Assembly: GCF_900640175.1 (NCBI RefSeq)
Contig: NZ_CAAAJC010000009.1
Location: 50,339-114,338 of the forward strand
DNA: 64,000 bases
Direction: 5' to 3'
From: Legionella sp. W10-070
Lineage (GTDB): Bacteria > Pseudomonadota > Gammaproteobacteria > Legionellales > Legionellaceae
In this document: positions 48,919-58,196 of the stretch, one piece after another
Position numbering within the stretch: position 1 is the stretch's first letter
Layout: every line of letters begins with the position of its first letter
The notes under the pieces: model-generated
Seen by the model: only the letters and a program-made list of their open reading frames with translations
Database searches by the model: none
Told to the model about the DNA's origin: nothing
Program-made: the position numbers and the translations under genes

Positions 48919-49612
48919 CTGCTTTACCCTCTTCCCGGTTAGAAGCCAACTCCACCACCGCACTCATAACCAACTCATTGCTGACGGTCAATGCAGGAGC
49001 TGCAGCAGCCATCACCATCGTATTGATTTCACGTGCCTGATAAGCTTTGGGTTGTGGTAACGGAGCCCTGTCTCCTTCAAAAAAGACCAAATTATTAAGA
49101 GTGTAATGCTGACCTGGATACACTTTGTTCAGCCTACTTATTTCATCATTAACCTGCTGATATAAACGCTCTCTTAACTGCTGCTTGACCTGTTGCACTT
49201 CGTCAAGATCGGGTTTGAATTCAATACTGTTAATTGTATAAGTTTCGCCTGGCTTGCTAACGTTTTTGGCATCCAGGTAAATGTTAGTCAGGTTATTTTG
49301 CAACACCCTGGCTTCTGCAGTCACAAAAAGCTTTTCAAGCCCGGAACTATCCTGAGAACGCTCAAATTGTGTCAAATGCCATTCACCAGGTGCAATTTTG
49401 GCAAGCCTATTCATTATTTGTGCGCGCGCCTTAACCAGATCGGCATGGTTTAAAGTAGCATTAACATTTACCGTCAATAATGCAGTTTGAGTACTCACCC
49501 ATTGTTTCGCTGAAACTTGAAACGCAACTTTATCAAGCAACACTTTTTGTTCTTGTGCGTTTACTAAGGAACCAAACATTGCCAGTACCGCTATTCCAGC
49601 CAGTTTCTTCAT
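48905..49612 (-). CDS. Periplasmic protein of unknown function
   Basis: 235 residues from the ATG at 49612, which follows TTGGAG; signal peptide MKKLAGIAVLAMFGSLVNAQ. The body resembles a two-fold alpha/beta repeat: VSTQTALLTVNVNATLNHAD and later YTINSIEFKPDLDEVQQVKQ, which is loosely like SIMPL/YggE-type periplasmic proteins, but similarity is uncertain. No catalytic motif is seen. It overlaps ugpQ by 14 bases (using the TTG start) and is the first gene of the unit, so it may serve the same process. Confidence 0.72.
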   Translation of the reverse strand: MKKLAGIAVLAMFGSLVNAQEQKVLLDKVAFQVSAKQWVSTQTALLTVNVNATLNHADLVKARAQIMNRLAKIAPGEWHLTQFERSQDSSGLEKLFVTAEARVLQNNLTNIYLDAKNVSKPGETYTINSIEFKPDLDEVQQVKQQLRERLYQQVNDEISRLNKVYPGQHYTLNNLVFFEGDRAPLPQPKAYQAREINTMVMAAAAPALTVSNELVMSAVVELASNREEGKAVANN

Positions 49613-49923
49613 TGTTTTCTCCAATATTTTTAATCAGTTTACACGATGCGGGGAATGCTTCCAATTTGTTTATCTTGATTCAAGTTAAAAGATAATGGCA
49701 TTTTGATGTATCTTGGGTATAAACTACTGTAATCGGTAGCGAAGGATGACCCTATCTACGCATTTACAAACAAAATATACTTTTTCCTGAGTGAAGAGTG
49801 AGCATATTTGACAAGCAGCAATCAAAGACCATGATTTAGCGACTACGAAGTTGATTATTAGCATTGATTTAGTTGCTGAATGAGTCTATAACATGGGCAC
49901 AAGAAATTCACGGAGTTTTGTCG
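49613..49923. other. 311-bp intergenic region, no recognised element
   Basis: Divergent gap between the periplasmic protein gene and the leucine-dehydrogenase-type gene; promoters for both must lie here. I see no convincing hairpin, repeat or known operator. A GGAG at 49912-49915 serves the right-hand gene. Confidence 0.5.
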
Positions 49924-51003
49924 ATGATGTCTGTTGATATAATGAAAAAAAATGAGTCAAGCACAATTTCTCAAGATGACTTCCTAGATTACGCAATTTC
50001 CCACGGTTTTGGCGATATTCATTTTAAAGTCGATAGCGAAACGGGGATGAAAGCTATTATCGCCATCCATAGTACCAAGCTTGGCCCTGCTTTAGGTGGT
50101 TGTCGATTTATAGAATATCCCAGTACGATGAGCGCCATTCAGGATGCTATGCGTTTGGCAAGAGGGATGAGTTATAAGGCAGCCTCAGTCAACCTTCCGC
50201 TTGGCGGCGGCAAGGCTGTAATTATCAAACCTGCCAAGCCCTTCAACCGGGAAGCTTATCTTCATGCCTTCGGCCGTTTTGTTAATGAAATGGGAGGCCG
50301 TTATATTACTGCCCTGGATAGTGGTACCCAATTAAGTGATATGGATATTATTGCGCAACACACACCCCATGTAGCCAGCTTATCAAGTCACAACGGCGAT
50401 CCCTCTCCTTATACAGCAAAAGGTGTACTCAGAGGAATCGAGGCTGCCGTTGAATTTCAATTAGGAAAAAACAATCTAAGCGGCTTACATATCGCAATTC
50501 AAGGCTTAGGTCACGTTGGTTATTTATTAGCAGGACACTTGCATGAACTGGGAGTCAGATTAACAGTTGCTGATGTGAATAACATAGCTGTTGAGCGCGC
50601 AGTAAACGAGTTTGGCGCAACACCGATTTCTACCGATGTCATTCATAAAGTTCCTTGTGATGTCTTTGTGCCTTGTGCCCTTGGTGCTGTAATTAATGAT
50701 ATCAGTATTCATCAATTGCAGACCTCTATAATAGCAGGTGCGGCAAATAACCAGCTAGCCCATACCTACCATGGAAAAATGCTACATGAGAAAGGTATAC
50801 TTTATGCAGCAGATTATGTGATTAACGCAGGCGGCTTGATTTTTGCAGCCAGTAAATATTTTAATACACCGGAAGCGCTGGTTATCCAGCAGATAGATGG
50901 TATCCGCACATCGATGTTAGAAATCTTTACTCGCTCGCAAAAAGAAAATCTCCCAGCCAGTGAAATTGCAGATACTTTAGCCCAGGAAAAATTGGCCAAC
51001 TAA
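49924..51003 (+). CDS. Leucine-dehydrogenase-type Glu/Leu/Phe/Val dehydrogenase
   Basis: 359 residues from the ATG at 49924 (GGAG 8 bases before; an upstream TTG at 49873 would add 17). LGGCRFIEYPSTMSAIQDAM and YKAASVNLPLGGGKAVIIKP carry the glycine-rich substrate region and catalytic lysines of this family; IQGLGHVGYLLAGHLHELG is the NAD Rossmann motif. Length and motifs suit leucine dehydrogenase (about 350-365 residues) rather than glutamate dehydrogenase. It deaminates a branched-chain or aromatic amino acid to the 2-oxoacid. It precedes the O-methyltransferase and the tyrosine-catabolic genes; a role on aromatic amino acids is possible. Confidence 0.88.
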   Translation: MMSVDIMKKNESSTISQDDFLDYAISHGFGDIHFKVDSETGMKAIIAIHSTKLGPALGGCRFIEYPSTMSAIQDAMRLARGMSYKAASVNLPLGGGKAVIIKPAKPFNREAYLHAFGRFVNEMGGRYITALDSGTQLSDMDIIAQHTPHVASLSSHNGDPSPYTAKGVLRGIEAAVEFQLGKNNLSGLHIAIQGLGHVGYLLAGHLHELGVRLTVADVNNIAVERAVNEFGATPISTDVIHKVPCDVFVPCALGAVINDISIHQLQTSIIAGAANNQLAHTYHGKMLHEKGILYAADYVINAGGLIFAASKYFNTPEALVIQQIDGIRTSMLEIFTRSQKENLPASEIADTLAQEKLAN

Positions 51004-51051
51004 CCAACCCAATCTTAATATTTGGGTTTATATTGACTTAAGGTGGTAGGG

Positions 51052-51711
51052 ATGAAGCATTTAAATCTTACGTCCGAGTTATATGATTATATGCTGGATA
51101 TTTCTTTGCGAGAAAATCCTGTTTTGCAGGCCTTGCGCGAAGAAACATCCTCCATGCCCCTTGCCAAGATGCAAATCGCCCCCGAGCAAGCTCAATTTAT
51201 GCAGTTTTTGATCCGTATGATTGGCGCAAAAAAAGTCCTGGAGCTCGGCACATTCACAGGCTATAGTGCATTGGCAATGGCCATGGCGCTGCCGGAAGAC
51301 GGCCAACTGATTACCTGTGATATTAATGCCGAGTGGACCTCCAAAGCGCACCCTTTCTGGCGCGAAGCCAAACAAGAAAAAAAAATTCAATTAAGACTGG
51401 CGCCTGCGTTAACTTCTTTGCAAGATTTACTGGCAGAGGGTTATGAGCATAGTTTTGATTTTATTTTTATTGATGCTGATAAAACCAATTATCTAAATTA
51501 TTACGAACTGGCATTGCAGCTGATAAATCCAAAAGGTGTGATAGCTATTGACAATATCTTCTGGGAAGGCAAAGTAATCGATGAACAAGAGATTGGAGGA
51601 CAGATACGCGAAATTCGTCGACTTAATGAATTTATCAAGAAGGACCATCGTGTGGATGTCAGTTTATTGGCAATTGCTGATGGCCTCTTCTTAGTAAGGC
51701 CACGCTCCTGA
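51052..51711 (+). CDS. Class I SAM-dependent O-methyltransferase, CCoAOMT-like
   Basis: 219 residues from the ATG at 51052, preceded by AAGGTGGTAGGG. VLELGTFTGYSALAMAMALP is motif I (SAM), and FDFIFIDADKTNYLNYYELA holds the metal-binding Asp-Asp/Asn residues of the caffeoyl-CoA/catechol O-methyltransferase family. ISIDNIFWEG-like text (VIAIDNIFWEGKV) is also typical. Cation-dependent methylation of a catechol-like substrate is likely but the natural substrate is not known. It begins 48 bases after the dehydrogenase and ends 171 bases before hpd. Confidence 0.88.
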   Translation: MKHLNLTSELYDYMLDISLRENPVLQALREETSSMPLAKMQIAPEQAQFMQFLIRMIGAKKVLELGTFTGYSALAMAMALPEDGQLITCDINAEWTSKAHPFWREAKQEKKIQLRLAPALTSLQDLLAEGYEHSFDFIFIDADKTNYLNYYELALQLINPKGVIAIDNIFWEGKVIDEQEIGGQIREIRRLNEFIKKDHRVDVSLLAIADGLFLVRPRS

Positions 51712-51882
51712 CATTCTCCAATCAATGGAGTGAAGGCACCAGGCTTCGCTGGATTTGGTTAAGGACTCTGTTAACTTTTAACAGTTACTTTCATGGTGCT
51801 TAACAAGATTATTGGCTTGCCAAAAAAACCCTCCAGGTTTGTTAAGCAGGCTTGGGATGACCAGGACTAACAAGGAGTTAAA

Positions 51883-52938
51883 ATGAATGAATGCACCGCA
51901 AACAATCCCTGCGGATTGGATGGCTTCGCATTTTTGGAGTTTTCAGCCCCAGATAAATCGCTCTTGCACAAGCAATTCATCGACATGGGATTTAACATTA
52001 TCGCTAGCCATCACAATCAGGATATAACCCTTTATCAACAGGGAGCGATTCAATTTATTGTCAATGCAGCAGACAGTTGCCAGGCTCAGCAACATGCTGC
52101 TACACATGGTGCCGGAGCATGTGCCATGGGCTTTAGAGTAAAAGATGCCAAGCAAGCCTATGAACATGCTATCAAACAGGGTGCTGTGGCTTTTGAAGAC
52201 TGTTCGCATGCTAACCATAGCTTGCTCGCCATCCAGGCAATTGGGGGTAGCGTGATCTATTTTGTTGATGAAAATCATCAACCTTTTGCAGGCGATTGGC
52301 AACATAAACCAGCCCACAGTGAAAAAGGCTGTGGTTTAACCTTTATCGATCATCTGACGCATAATGTTTATCGCGGGAACATGGATAAGTGGGCCAAATT
52401 TTATGAATCTATTTTTAACTTCCATGAAATCCGGTTTTTCAATATTAAAGGACAAATGACAGGATTAATCAGCAGAGCGCTATCAAGCCCTTGCGGAAAA
52501 ATCAAAATTCCTTTAAACGAATCAAAAGATGATGTTTCTCAGATTGAAGAGTTCTTACATGAGTATCACGGTGAGGGAATTCAGCACATAGCACTTAATA
52601 CGGAAGATATTTACCACACCGTTCATACACTTAGGAAACATGGCGTTGCGTTTCTTGATGTACCTGATACCTATTATGAAATGGTGGACAAGCGCATTCC
52701 CTGGCATAAAGAACCACTCGCAAAATTACAGCAGGAACGTATTCTTATTGATGGAGAGCAGGAACCAAGCTCTGGCCTGCTATTACAAATCTTTACTGAG
52801 AATGTATTTGGTCCTGTATTTTTTGAAATTATACAGCGTCGTGGCAATCAGGGCTTCGGTGAAGGTAATTTTCAAGCCTTATTTGAAGCCATAGAACGCG
52901 ATCAAATCAAACGTGGGACTCTACAGGAAACGCATTAA
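51883..52938 (+). CDS. hpd: 4-Hydroxyphenylpyruvate dioxygenase (legiolysin type)
   Basis: 351 residues, two VOC domains. Fe(II) ligands: His in FIDHLTHNVYRGNMDKW, His in IQHIALNTEDIYHTV, Glu in GPVFFEIIQRRGNQGFGEGN. It converts 4-hydroxyphenylpyruvate to homogentisate. In Legionella the orthologue (lly, legiolysin) causes brown pigment, haemolysis and fluorescence through homogentisate-derived pyomelanin. The ribosome-binding site AACAAGGAG is strong. It heads a close set with fahA (11-bp gap) and maiA. Confidence 0.97.
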   Translation: MNECTANNPCGLDGFAFLEFSAPDKSLLHKQFIDMGFNIIASHHNQDITLYQQGAIQFIVNAADSCQAQQHAATHGAGACAMGFRVKDAKQAYEHAIKQGAVAFEDCSHANHSLLAIQAIGGSVIYFVDENHQPFAGDWQHKPAHSEKGCGLTFIDHLTHNVYRGNMDKWAKFYESIFNFHEIRFFNIKGQMTGLISRALSSPCGKIKIPLNESKDDVSQIEEFLHEYHGEGIQHIALNTEDIYHTVHTLRKHGVAFLDVPDTYYEMVDKRIPWHKEPLAKLQQERILIDGEQEPSSGLLLQIFTENVFGPVFFEIIQRRGNQGFGEGNFQALFEAIERDQIKRGTLQETH

Positions 52939-52949
52939 AAGGACATGAT

Positions 52950-53939
52950 ATGAAACTGGCGAGCCTAAAATCATTAACCTGTCGTGATGGCGAGTTGTGT
53001 GTGGTCAATCAAGGATTGACCGCTGCTACCAAAGTAAACAGAATTGCTGAAAATCTGCAGGAGGCACTGGATAACTGGCAGAAAATAGAACCGCAATTAC
53101 AGGAAGTTTATTTCGCATTAAATGAGGGGCAAGTAAAAGATACCTTTCCTTTTAAAGCTGAGCAGATGACTTCCCCTCTGCCTCGCGCCTATCAATGGGC
53201 AGATGGCAGTGCTTATGTAAATCATGTGGAGTTAGTACGAAAAGCTCGCGGCGCCGAAATGCCTGCTAATTTTTGGACAGACCCGCTGATTTATCAAGGA
53301 GGCTCAGACAGCTTTATTGGCCCAAGAGACCCCATTTTAGTAGCTGATGAAGCTTACGGCATTGATTTTGAAGCAGAGATAGCAATCATCACCGATGATA
53401 TTCCTATGAAAATCGATAAAGAGCAGGCCGGACATCATATTAAACTGCTTATGCTGGTGAACGATGTTTCCCTGCGTAATTTAATTCCGGCAGAAATTGC
53501 CAAAGGCTTTGGTTTCTTCCAGTCAAAACCGGCCAGTAGTTTCTCACCTGTTGCCATCACACCAGATGAACTGGGACAACACTGGGATGGCCTTCGTGTT
53601 CATTTACCTTTGCGCAGTCACCTTAATGGCCATCTCTTCGGTCAGCCGAATGCCGGGATAGATATGACTTTCTCATTCCCTGAGTTGATTGCTCATGCTG
53701 CAAAAACAAGATTCCTGGCTGCCGGAACGATTATCGGTTCAGGAACAGTCTCCAATCTGGATCGGAGCAAAGGTTCTTCATGTATTGCTGAAAAACGCAT
53801 GCTTGAGATTCTTGCCGAAGGAAAGCCCAAAACCCCTTATATGAGTTATGGTGATACAATCCGGATTGAAATGCTCGATCCACAGGGGAAATCCTTATTT
53901 GGCGCCATAGAACAAACCGTCATCCGATATAAGGAATAA
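52950..53939 (+). CDS. fahA: Fumarylacetoacetase (fumarylacetoacetate hydrolase)
   Basis: 329 residues, typical of the bacterial FAH branch. Metal-binding and catalytic text: DEAYGIDFEAEIAIITDDIP (two acidic ligands), then MLVNDVSLRNL, FGFFQSKPASSFSPVAITPD and GSGTVSNLDRSKGSSCIAEK. It cleaves fumarylacetoacetate to fumarate and acetoacetate, the last step of tyrosine degradation. Starts 11 bases after hpd; next gene starts one base after its stop. Confidence 0.95.
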   Translation: MKLASLKSLTCRDGELCVVNQGLTAATKVNRIAENLQEALDNWQKIEPQLQEVYFALNEGQVKDTFPFKAEQMTSPLPRAYQWADGSAYVNHVELVRKARGAEMPANFWTDPLIYQGGSDSFIGPRDPILVADEAYGIDFEAEIAIITDDIPMKIDKEQAGHHIKLLMLVNDVSLRNLIPAEIAKGFGFFQSKPASSFSPVAITPDELGQHWDGLRVHLPLRSHLNGHLFGQPNAGIDMTFSFPELIAHAAKTRFLAAGTIIGSGTVSNLDRSKGSSCIAEKRMLEILAEGKPKTPYMSYGDTIRIEMLDPQGKSLFGAIEQTVIRYKE

Positions 53940-53940
53940 A

Positions 53941-54573
53941 GTGAAACTTTACGACTATTATCGCTCAACTGCCAGCTACCGGGTTCGTATCGCGCTTAAT
54001 CTTAAGAGGATTAGCTATGAAAAGCTTTCCGTGCACTTGCTCAAAAATGGCGGAGAGCAACACAGCCCGGAATACTTGCAACTTAATCCCCAGGGGTTGG
54101 TACCAACGCTTGAGGAAAATGGTCATGTGATTAGTCAATCATTGGCCATTATTGAGTACCTTGATGAAATAAACCCTTCCCCTCCTCTGTTACCACCGAC
54201 TATTTCAGGCCGCGCGGAGGTGAGAAGTATGGCATTAATGGTTGCCTGTGACATCCATCCACTGAATAATTTACGGGTGTTAAGTTATTTAAGAGAGCAG
54301 TTTCAAGCAACAGAAGAACAAATCATGGCCTGGTATCACCATTGGCTGAAATCAGGATTTGATGCCTTGGAAAAAAAACTGCAATCCTTGCCAGGAAGAA
54401 CCAGTTTCTGCTATGGGACTGAGGTTACTTTGGCTGACATTTGTCTCATACCCCAGATCTATAATGCAAATCGCTTTAATTTTTCAATGGCACCCTATCC
54501 AATTATCAGTGAGATCAACAGTTATTGCTTAAGTATTGCTGGTTTCAAGGATGCCGTACCAAAAGAAGAATAG
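53941..54573 (+). CDS. maiA: Maleylacetoacetate isomerase
   Basis: 210 residues, zeta-class glutathione transferase. Start is GTG at 53941. YDYYRSTASYRVRIALNLKR matches the SxxxxRVRIAL active-site motif of this family (with Ala where many have Cys, common in bacteria); LVPTLEENGHVISQSLAIIE binds glutathione; the C-terminal helical domain has GTEVTLADICLIPQIYNANR. It isomerises maleylacetoacetate to fumarylacetoacetate. Co-transcribed with hpd and fahA. Confidence 0.95.
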   Translation: MKLYDYYRSTASYRVRIALNLKRISYEKLSVHLLKNGGEQHSPEYLQLNPQGLVPTLEENGHVISQSLAIIEYLDEINPSPPLLPPTISGRAEVRSMALMVACDIHPLNNLRVLSYLREQFQATEEQIMAWYHHWLKSGFDALEKKLQSLPGRTSFCYGTEVTLADICLIPQIYNANRFNFSMAPYPIISEINSYCLSIAGFKDAVPKEE

Positions 54574-54657
54574 CCAACTCACACGCTTGCGGTTTGTTCG
54601 CAATAACGTGTAAGTCAGCGCCCAGCATCTTCCTGTAAATACCCAGGACTCATTATC

Positions 54658-55059
54658 CTACATAAAAAGGTAAAATCCTTTCGTCAGTAAAATTATGCCC
54701 AGAATCGCCAGAATAGCAACAACAACATAATAGCCTGCGCCACCATAAACTTTTTTGCTGAAAACAGCCATTGTATCGGGGATAGCAAGCCATAAAATAG
54801 ATTTAATCAAAATCACCCAACCTAAGATAGTAACTACTACCCGCGGCTCCATAGACCATATATTATGTACAACAACCATAATCAGACCTATCACCAGGCC
54901 AAAAGAAGCCCCCACAATTATGCTGCCATAATCTGCCGTTAATCCCATTAAAAAGCGCCGATAAAAAGGGACTCTCGCCAACATAATTATGGCCATGATA
55001 AGCAGATAAAAACCTAACACCTGGGCAATGACGTAAGAATGGAAATATCCGGTAAACAT
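54658..55059 (-). CDS. Four-helix membrane protein of unknown function
   Basis: 133 residues with four hydrophobic segments (about 8-30, 42-64, 72-90, 108-130). No family motif recognised; the C-terminal YYVVVAILAILGIILLTKGF is very hydrophobic. AAAAGGAG lies seven bases before the ATG, so the start is reliable. It stands alone and converges on maiA. Function unknown. Confidence 0.75.
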   Translation of the reverse strand: MFTGYFHSYVIAQVLGFYLLIMAIIMLARVPFYRRFLMGLTADYGSIIVGASFGLVIGLIMVVVHNIWSMEPRVVVTILGWVILIKSILWLAIPDTMAVFSKKVYGGAGYYVVVAILAILGIILLTKGFYLFM

Positions 55060-55251
55060 TGTTAGCTCCTTTTAACCTTAAGCTCATTAATACTAGTATA
55101 GTACCTAATATTCCTTACTGATTCATAACATACTCCCAATCAGTTTTTTGACTGTAATGACGCCAGTCATCCACTTTAATTGCTATAAAAATCAAGTGAG
55201 GACAACTTCCAGTCTACAGGAAAAAGGCAAGAAAAATCAAAAACAATTGAT

Positions 55252-55812
55252 TTAAAACCATGCCCTTTCCACCAGAGCAGTTGAGACACCGTTAGAAGTG
55301 TGTTGTAACATGCTCCACTGAGTTTTGCATCGTTGAACATGGCCCAGCAACAAAACCTGGTTGTCACATTGATAGCGCACAGGCAAGCCATCATAAACTT
55401 GACCCTCATCAACAGCCTGGCATTTTTCGCCAGTCGTTAATTCTATGGCCCAGGGATATGTCTCAGCCATATTTAATTCAACATGCTGGCTATTATCTAC
55501 CGGGAATGACATGTTAATTTTAACGCTACTTCCTACCCAGGGTGATTGAGGGCAAACAGCTTCTTGATGGGAGCCGAACTGCCTGACAAAACAAGGATCG
55601 TATATCTTACCCTCAGCCATACACCGCCAGGCATCCTCTCTCTTAATCCGCTGCGACTGTTGCCAACACTCTCCTGAAGCCTCCCGCTGAATAACAATGG
55701 GAGCCTGCTGGATAGCTTCACCAAATGGCTGATAAAGTTTTAATATCGTATCTTTCGCAAAAAGACCAAATGTCGGCATTATCATCAAAATTAATAAAAT
55801 TAGCCGCTTCAT
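55252..55812 (-). CDS. Exported Cys-containing protein of unknown function
   Basis: 186 residues from the ATG at 55812 (GGGGAG upstream; a longer frame from 55830 is less likely). Signal peptide KRLILLILMIMPTFGLFA. The mature protein has eight cysteines (GECWQQ, WRCMAEG, DPCFVRQF, AVCPQS, EKCQAVD, YQCDNQ, RCKTQW and nearby) that look arranged in pairs in a two-fold repeat (ECWQQSQRIKREDAWRCMAE; later KCQAVDEGQVYDGLPVRYQC). This suggests a small disulphide-rich periplasmic or secreted protein. No family assigned. Confidence 0.7.
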   Translation of the reverse strand: MKRLILLILMIMPTFGLFAKDTILKLYQPFGEAIQQAPIVIQREASGECWQQSQRIKREDAWRCMAEGKIYDPCFVRQFGSHQEAVCPQSPWVGSSVKINMSFPVDNSQHVELNMAETYPWAIELTTGEKCQAVDEGQVYDGLPVRYQCDNQVLLLGHVQRCKTQWSMLQHTSNGVSTALVERAWF

Positions 55813-55921
55813 TACTGCTCCCCCATTCATTTTATTTAGTGTATCATTCCTTTTTCATTCTTGCCTGTTATCGCACCCGGTTGCAAAACTAATTGTTACA
55901 GGCTAAAAAGCAATTATTATT

Positions 55922-56000
55922 TTCAGTAAACTACTGCCTGGGCTATTAATCACTGCATAGTCAGAGGATATTTACTGCTTCAGTAAACTGTGTTGCGATA
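55922..56000. repeat. Imperfect direct repeat upstream of asnS
   Basis: TTCAGTAAACT occurs at 55922-55932 and 55979-55989; downstream of each comes a related stretch (GTCAGAGGATATTTAC and ATCAGGGGATAGTTAC). The second copy runs to just before the asnS ribosome-binding site. It may be a duplicated promoter or regulator site. Confidence 0.4.
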
Positions 56001-56033
56001 TCAGGGGATAGTTACGCTTTTTGGAGTTAAATA

Positions 56034-57437
56034 ATGGCAGAAATCTATACAGTAAAGCAATGTTTAGATGGTGAGATCAGTGTAGACGAAATTACTACTG
56101 TACGCGGTTGGGTCAAGACAAGGCGGGATTCCAAAGCTGGCTTGTCTTTTATTAGTTTGCATGATGGCTCATGTTTCTCACCAATCCAACTGGTCGTTAC
56201 TGATCAATTAGAAAATTATGAAACTGACATTTTAAAATTAACCACAGGTTGCTCCATTATTGCCACAGGCAAGTTGGTTATTTCCCAAGGGAAAGGTCAG
56301 TCGTTTGAAATCCAGGCGGATGCAATTGAAGTTGTTGGCTGGGTTGACAGTCCCGATAGCTATCCTGTCCAGGCCAAACGGCATACCTTGGAATTTCTAA
56401 GAGAGGTAGCTCATTTACGCCCCCGTACAAACACAATCGGAGCCGTCACCCGGGTTCGCCATTGCCTGGCACAAGCAATCCATCGGTTTTTTCATGAGCG
56501 TGGCTACTTATGGGTACATACCCCTATCATTACCGCCAGTGATTGTGAGGGTGCAGGAGAAATGTTCAGAGTCAGTACGTTAGACTTACTCAATCTGCCT
56601 AAAACAGAGTCAGGTGAAGTTGATTTTTCCAAAGATTTTTTTGGGCGCGAAACCTTCCTGACCGTTTCTGGCCAATTAAACGTCGAAGCTTACTGTTTGG
56701 CAATGTCCAAAGTATATACTTTTGGCCCCACTTTTAGAGCAGAAAATTCTAATACCAGCAGACATCTGGCTGAGTTTTGGATGATCGAGCCTGAACTCGC
56801 ATTCGCTTCCCTCAGCGATATTTGTGAGTTGAGCGAGCAAATGCTTCATTATTTATTTAAAACGGTATTGGAAGAACGCGAAGATGATATGAACTTCTTT
56901 AATCAGTTTGTCGCCCCCGGTTGTATCGAGCGTCTGGAGCATATCATCGAATCGAATTTTGAAATCATGCCCTATACCGATGCTATTGCCGCACTAGAAA
57001 AAGCAGATCGCAAATTTGAATATCCGGTAAGCTGGGGACTCGATTTGCAGTCTGAACATGAGCGCTACCTTGCCGAGGAGCTTTGTAAAAAACCGGTAAT
57101 CATTACCGATTATCCTAAAGATATAAAAGGGTTTTACATGCGTTTAAACGATGATGGCCGCACTGTTGCCGCGATGGACGTCCTGGCTCCAGGAATAGGA
57201 GAAATCATCGGTGGAAGCCAGCGCGAAGAGCGATTGGAAGTACTGGACAAACGCATTGAAGAATGTAATTTAAACAAGGACTATTATCAATGGTACAGGG
57301 ATTTACGACGCTACGGCACTGTCCCTCATGCTGGATTTGGCCTGGGCTTTGAACGTTTGATAAGCTATGTGACGGGAGTCAACAATGTTCGCGATGTCAT
57401 TCCATTCCCAAGAACACCCGGACATGCAGATTACTAA
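56034..57437 (+). CDS. asnS: Asparagine--tRNA ligase
   Basis: 467 residues, the usual AsnRS length. N-terminal OB anticodon-binding domain [20 protein letters not shown]; class II catalytic core with [12 protein letters not shown] and [20 protein letters not shown] (motif 2), and motif 3 [20 protein letters not shown], with the terminal [20 protein letters not shown] is the ribosome-binding site. Single gene followed by a hairpin. Confidence 0.98.
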   Translation: MAEIYTVKQCLDGEISVDEITTVRGWVKTRRDSKAGLSFISLHDGSCFSPIQLVVTDQLENYETDILKLTTGCSIIATGKLVISQGKGQSFEIQADAIEVVGWVDSPDSYPVQAKRHTLEFLREVAHLRPRTNTIGAVTRVRHCLAQAIHRFFHERGYLWVHTPIITASDCEGAGEMFRVSTLDLLNLPKTESGEVDFSKDFFGRETFLTVSGQLNVEAYCLAMSKVYTFGPTFRAENSNTSRHLAEFWMIEPELAFASLSDICELSEQMLHYLFKTVLEEREDDMNFFNQFVAPGCIERLEHIIESNFEIMPYTDAIAALEKADRKFEYPVSWGLDLQSEHERYLAEELCKKPVIITDYPKDIKGFYMRLNDDGRTVAAMDVLAPGIGEIIGGSQREERLEVLDKRIEECNLNKDYYQWYRDLRRYGTVPHAGFGLGFERLISYVTGVNNVRDVIPFPRTPGHADY

Positions 57438-57469
57438 GCAAATCAACCAATCCAGATTTTATGCCTATT

Positions 57470-57499
57470 CTATGATCACCACAATCAGTGGTGACATAG
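57470..57499. repeat. Hairpin between converging asnS and lolD
   Basis: CTATG-A-TCACCA, 7-base loop, TGGTGACATAG: an 11-bp stem with one bulged A. No T-tract on either side, so termination would be factor-dependent. It is 33 bases after asnS and 17 bases after lolD ends on the other strand. Confidence 0.45.
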
Positions 57500-57515
57500 A
57501 GTAGAGCCTGAGTCT

Positions 57516-58196
57516 TTAAGATTGCGAAAGAATCCCGTCTTGAATGGTAAATACTCTATCCATCCTGTTGGCAAGTTGCCTGTCATGAGTAACAATTACC
57601 AGCGCAGTATTCAGGTTTTTGTTTAAATCGAGCATTAAATCAAACACTTTTACAGCAGTAGCATGATCCAAATTACCTGTAGGCTCATCAGCCAGAACAC
57701 ACTGGGGTTGATGCACTAAAGCACGGGCAATTGCTACCCTTTGTCGCTCTCCACCCGATAATTGAGAGGGTTTATGATCCAGTCGATTAGTCAAACCCAC
57801 CTGTTTAAGAATATCCGCCGCCTTGGTTTGTGCCTCATCTACTGTCTTTGAGTCAAGCAACAATGGCATGGAGACATTTTCTAATGCTGTAAATTCAGGC
57901 AGTAAATGATGAAACTGATAAACAAAACCTAAGTGGCGATTACGTAACCGGCAACGTTTCTTTTCAGATAATTTTTGCCAATCTGTTCCATCCATCAATA
58001 CAGTACCCGCCGTAGGCTTATCCAGGCCACCGAGTAAATGCAATAAGGTGCTTTTACCTGAACCAGAAGGCCCTACAACAGCAATCCGGTCTCCTTGATA
58101 AATGGCAAGCTCAATAGCCTTCAATACTTGTATTGAGTTCGTACCATCATGATAGGACTTACTAAGTGCCTGGCAGTTGAAAATAACCTCATTCAT
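57516..58196 (-). CDS. lolD: Lipoprotein-releasing ABC transporter ATPase LolD
   Basis: 226 residues from the ATG at 58196, which overlaps the lolC stop by eight bases and follows GAGGCC; an earlier frame from 58256 lies inside lolC. Walker [17 protein letters not shown], signature [16 protein letters not shown], Walker [13 protein letters not shown] and switch H VTHDRQ are intact. It powers release of outer-membrane lipoproteins from the inner membrane to LolA. Confidence 0.96.
   Translation of the reverse strand: MNEVIFNCQALSKSYHDGTNSIQVLKAIELAIYQGDRIAVVGPSGSGKSTLLHLLGGLDKPTAGTVLMDGTDWQKLSEKKRCRLRNRHLGFVYQFHHLLPEFTALENVSMPLLLDSKTVDEAQTKAADILKQVGLTNRLDHKPSQLSGGERQRVAIARALVHQPQCVLADEPTGNLDHATAVKVFDLMLDLNKNLNTALVIVTHDRQLANRMDRVFTIQDGILSQS

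Noticed and set aside
55831..56033. T-box riboswitch upstream of asnS
   Set aside because: No T-box consensus, no anticodon-specifier stem and no terminator/antiterminator pair; T-boxes are very rare in gammaproteobacteria.
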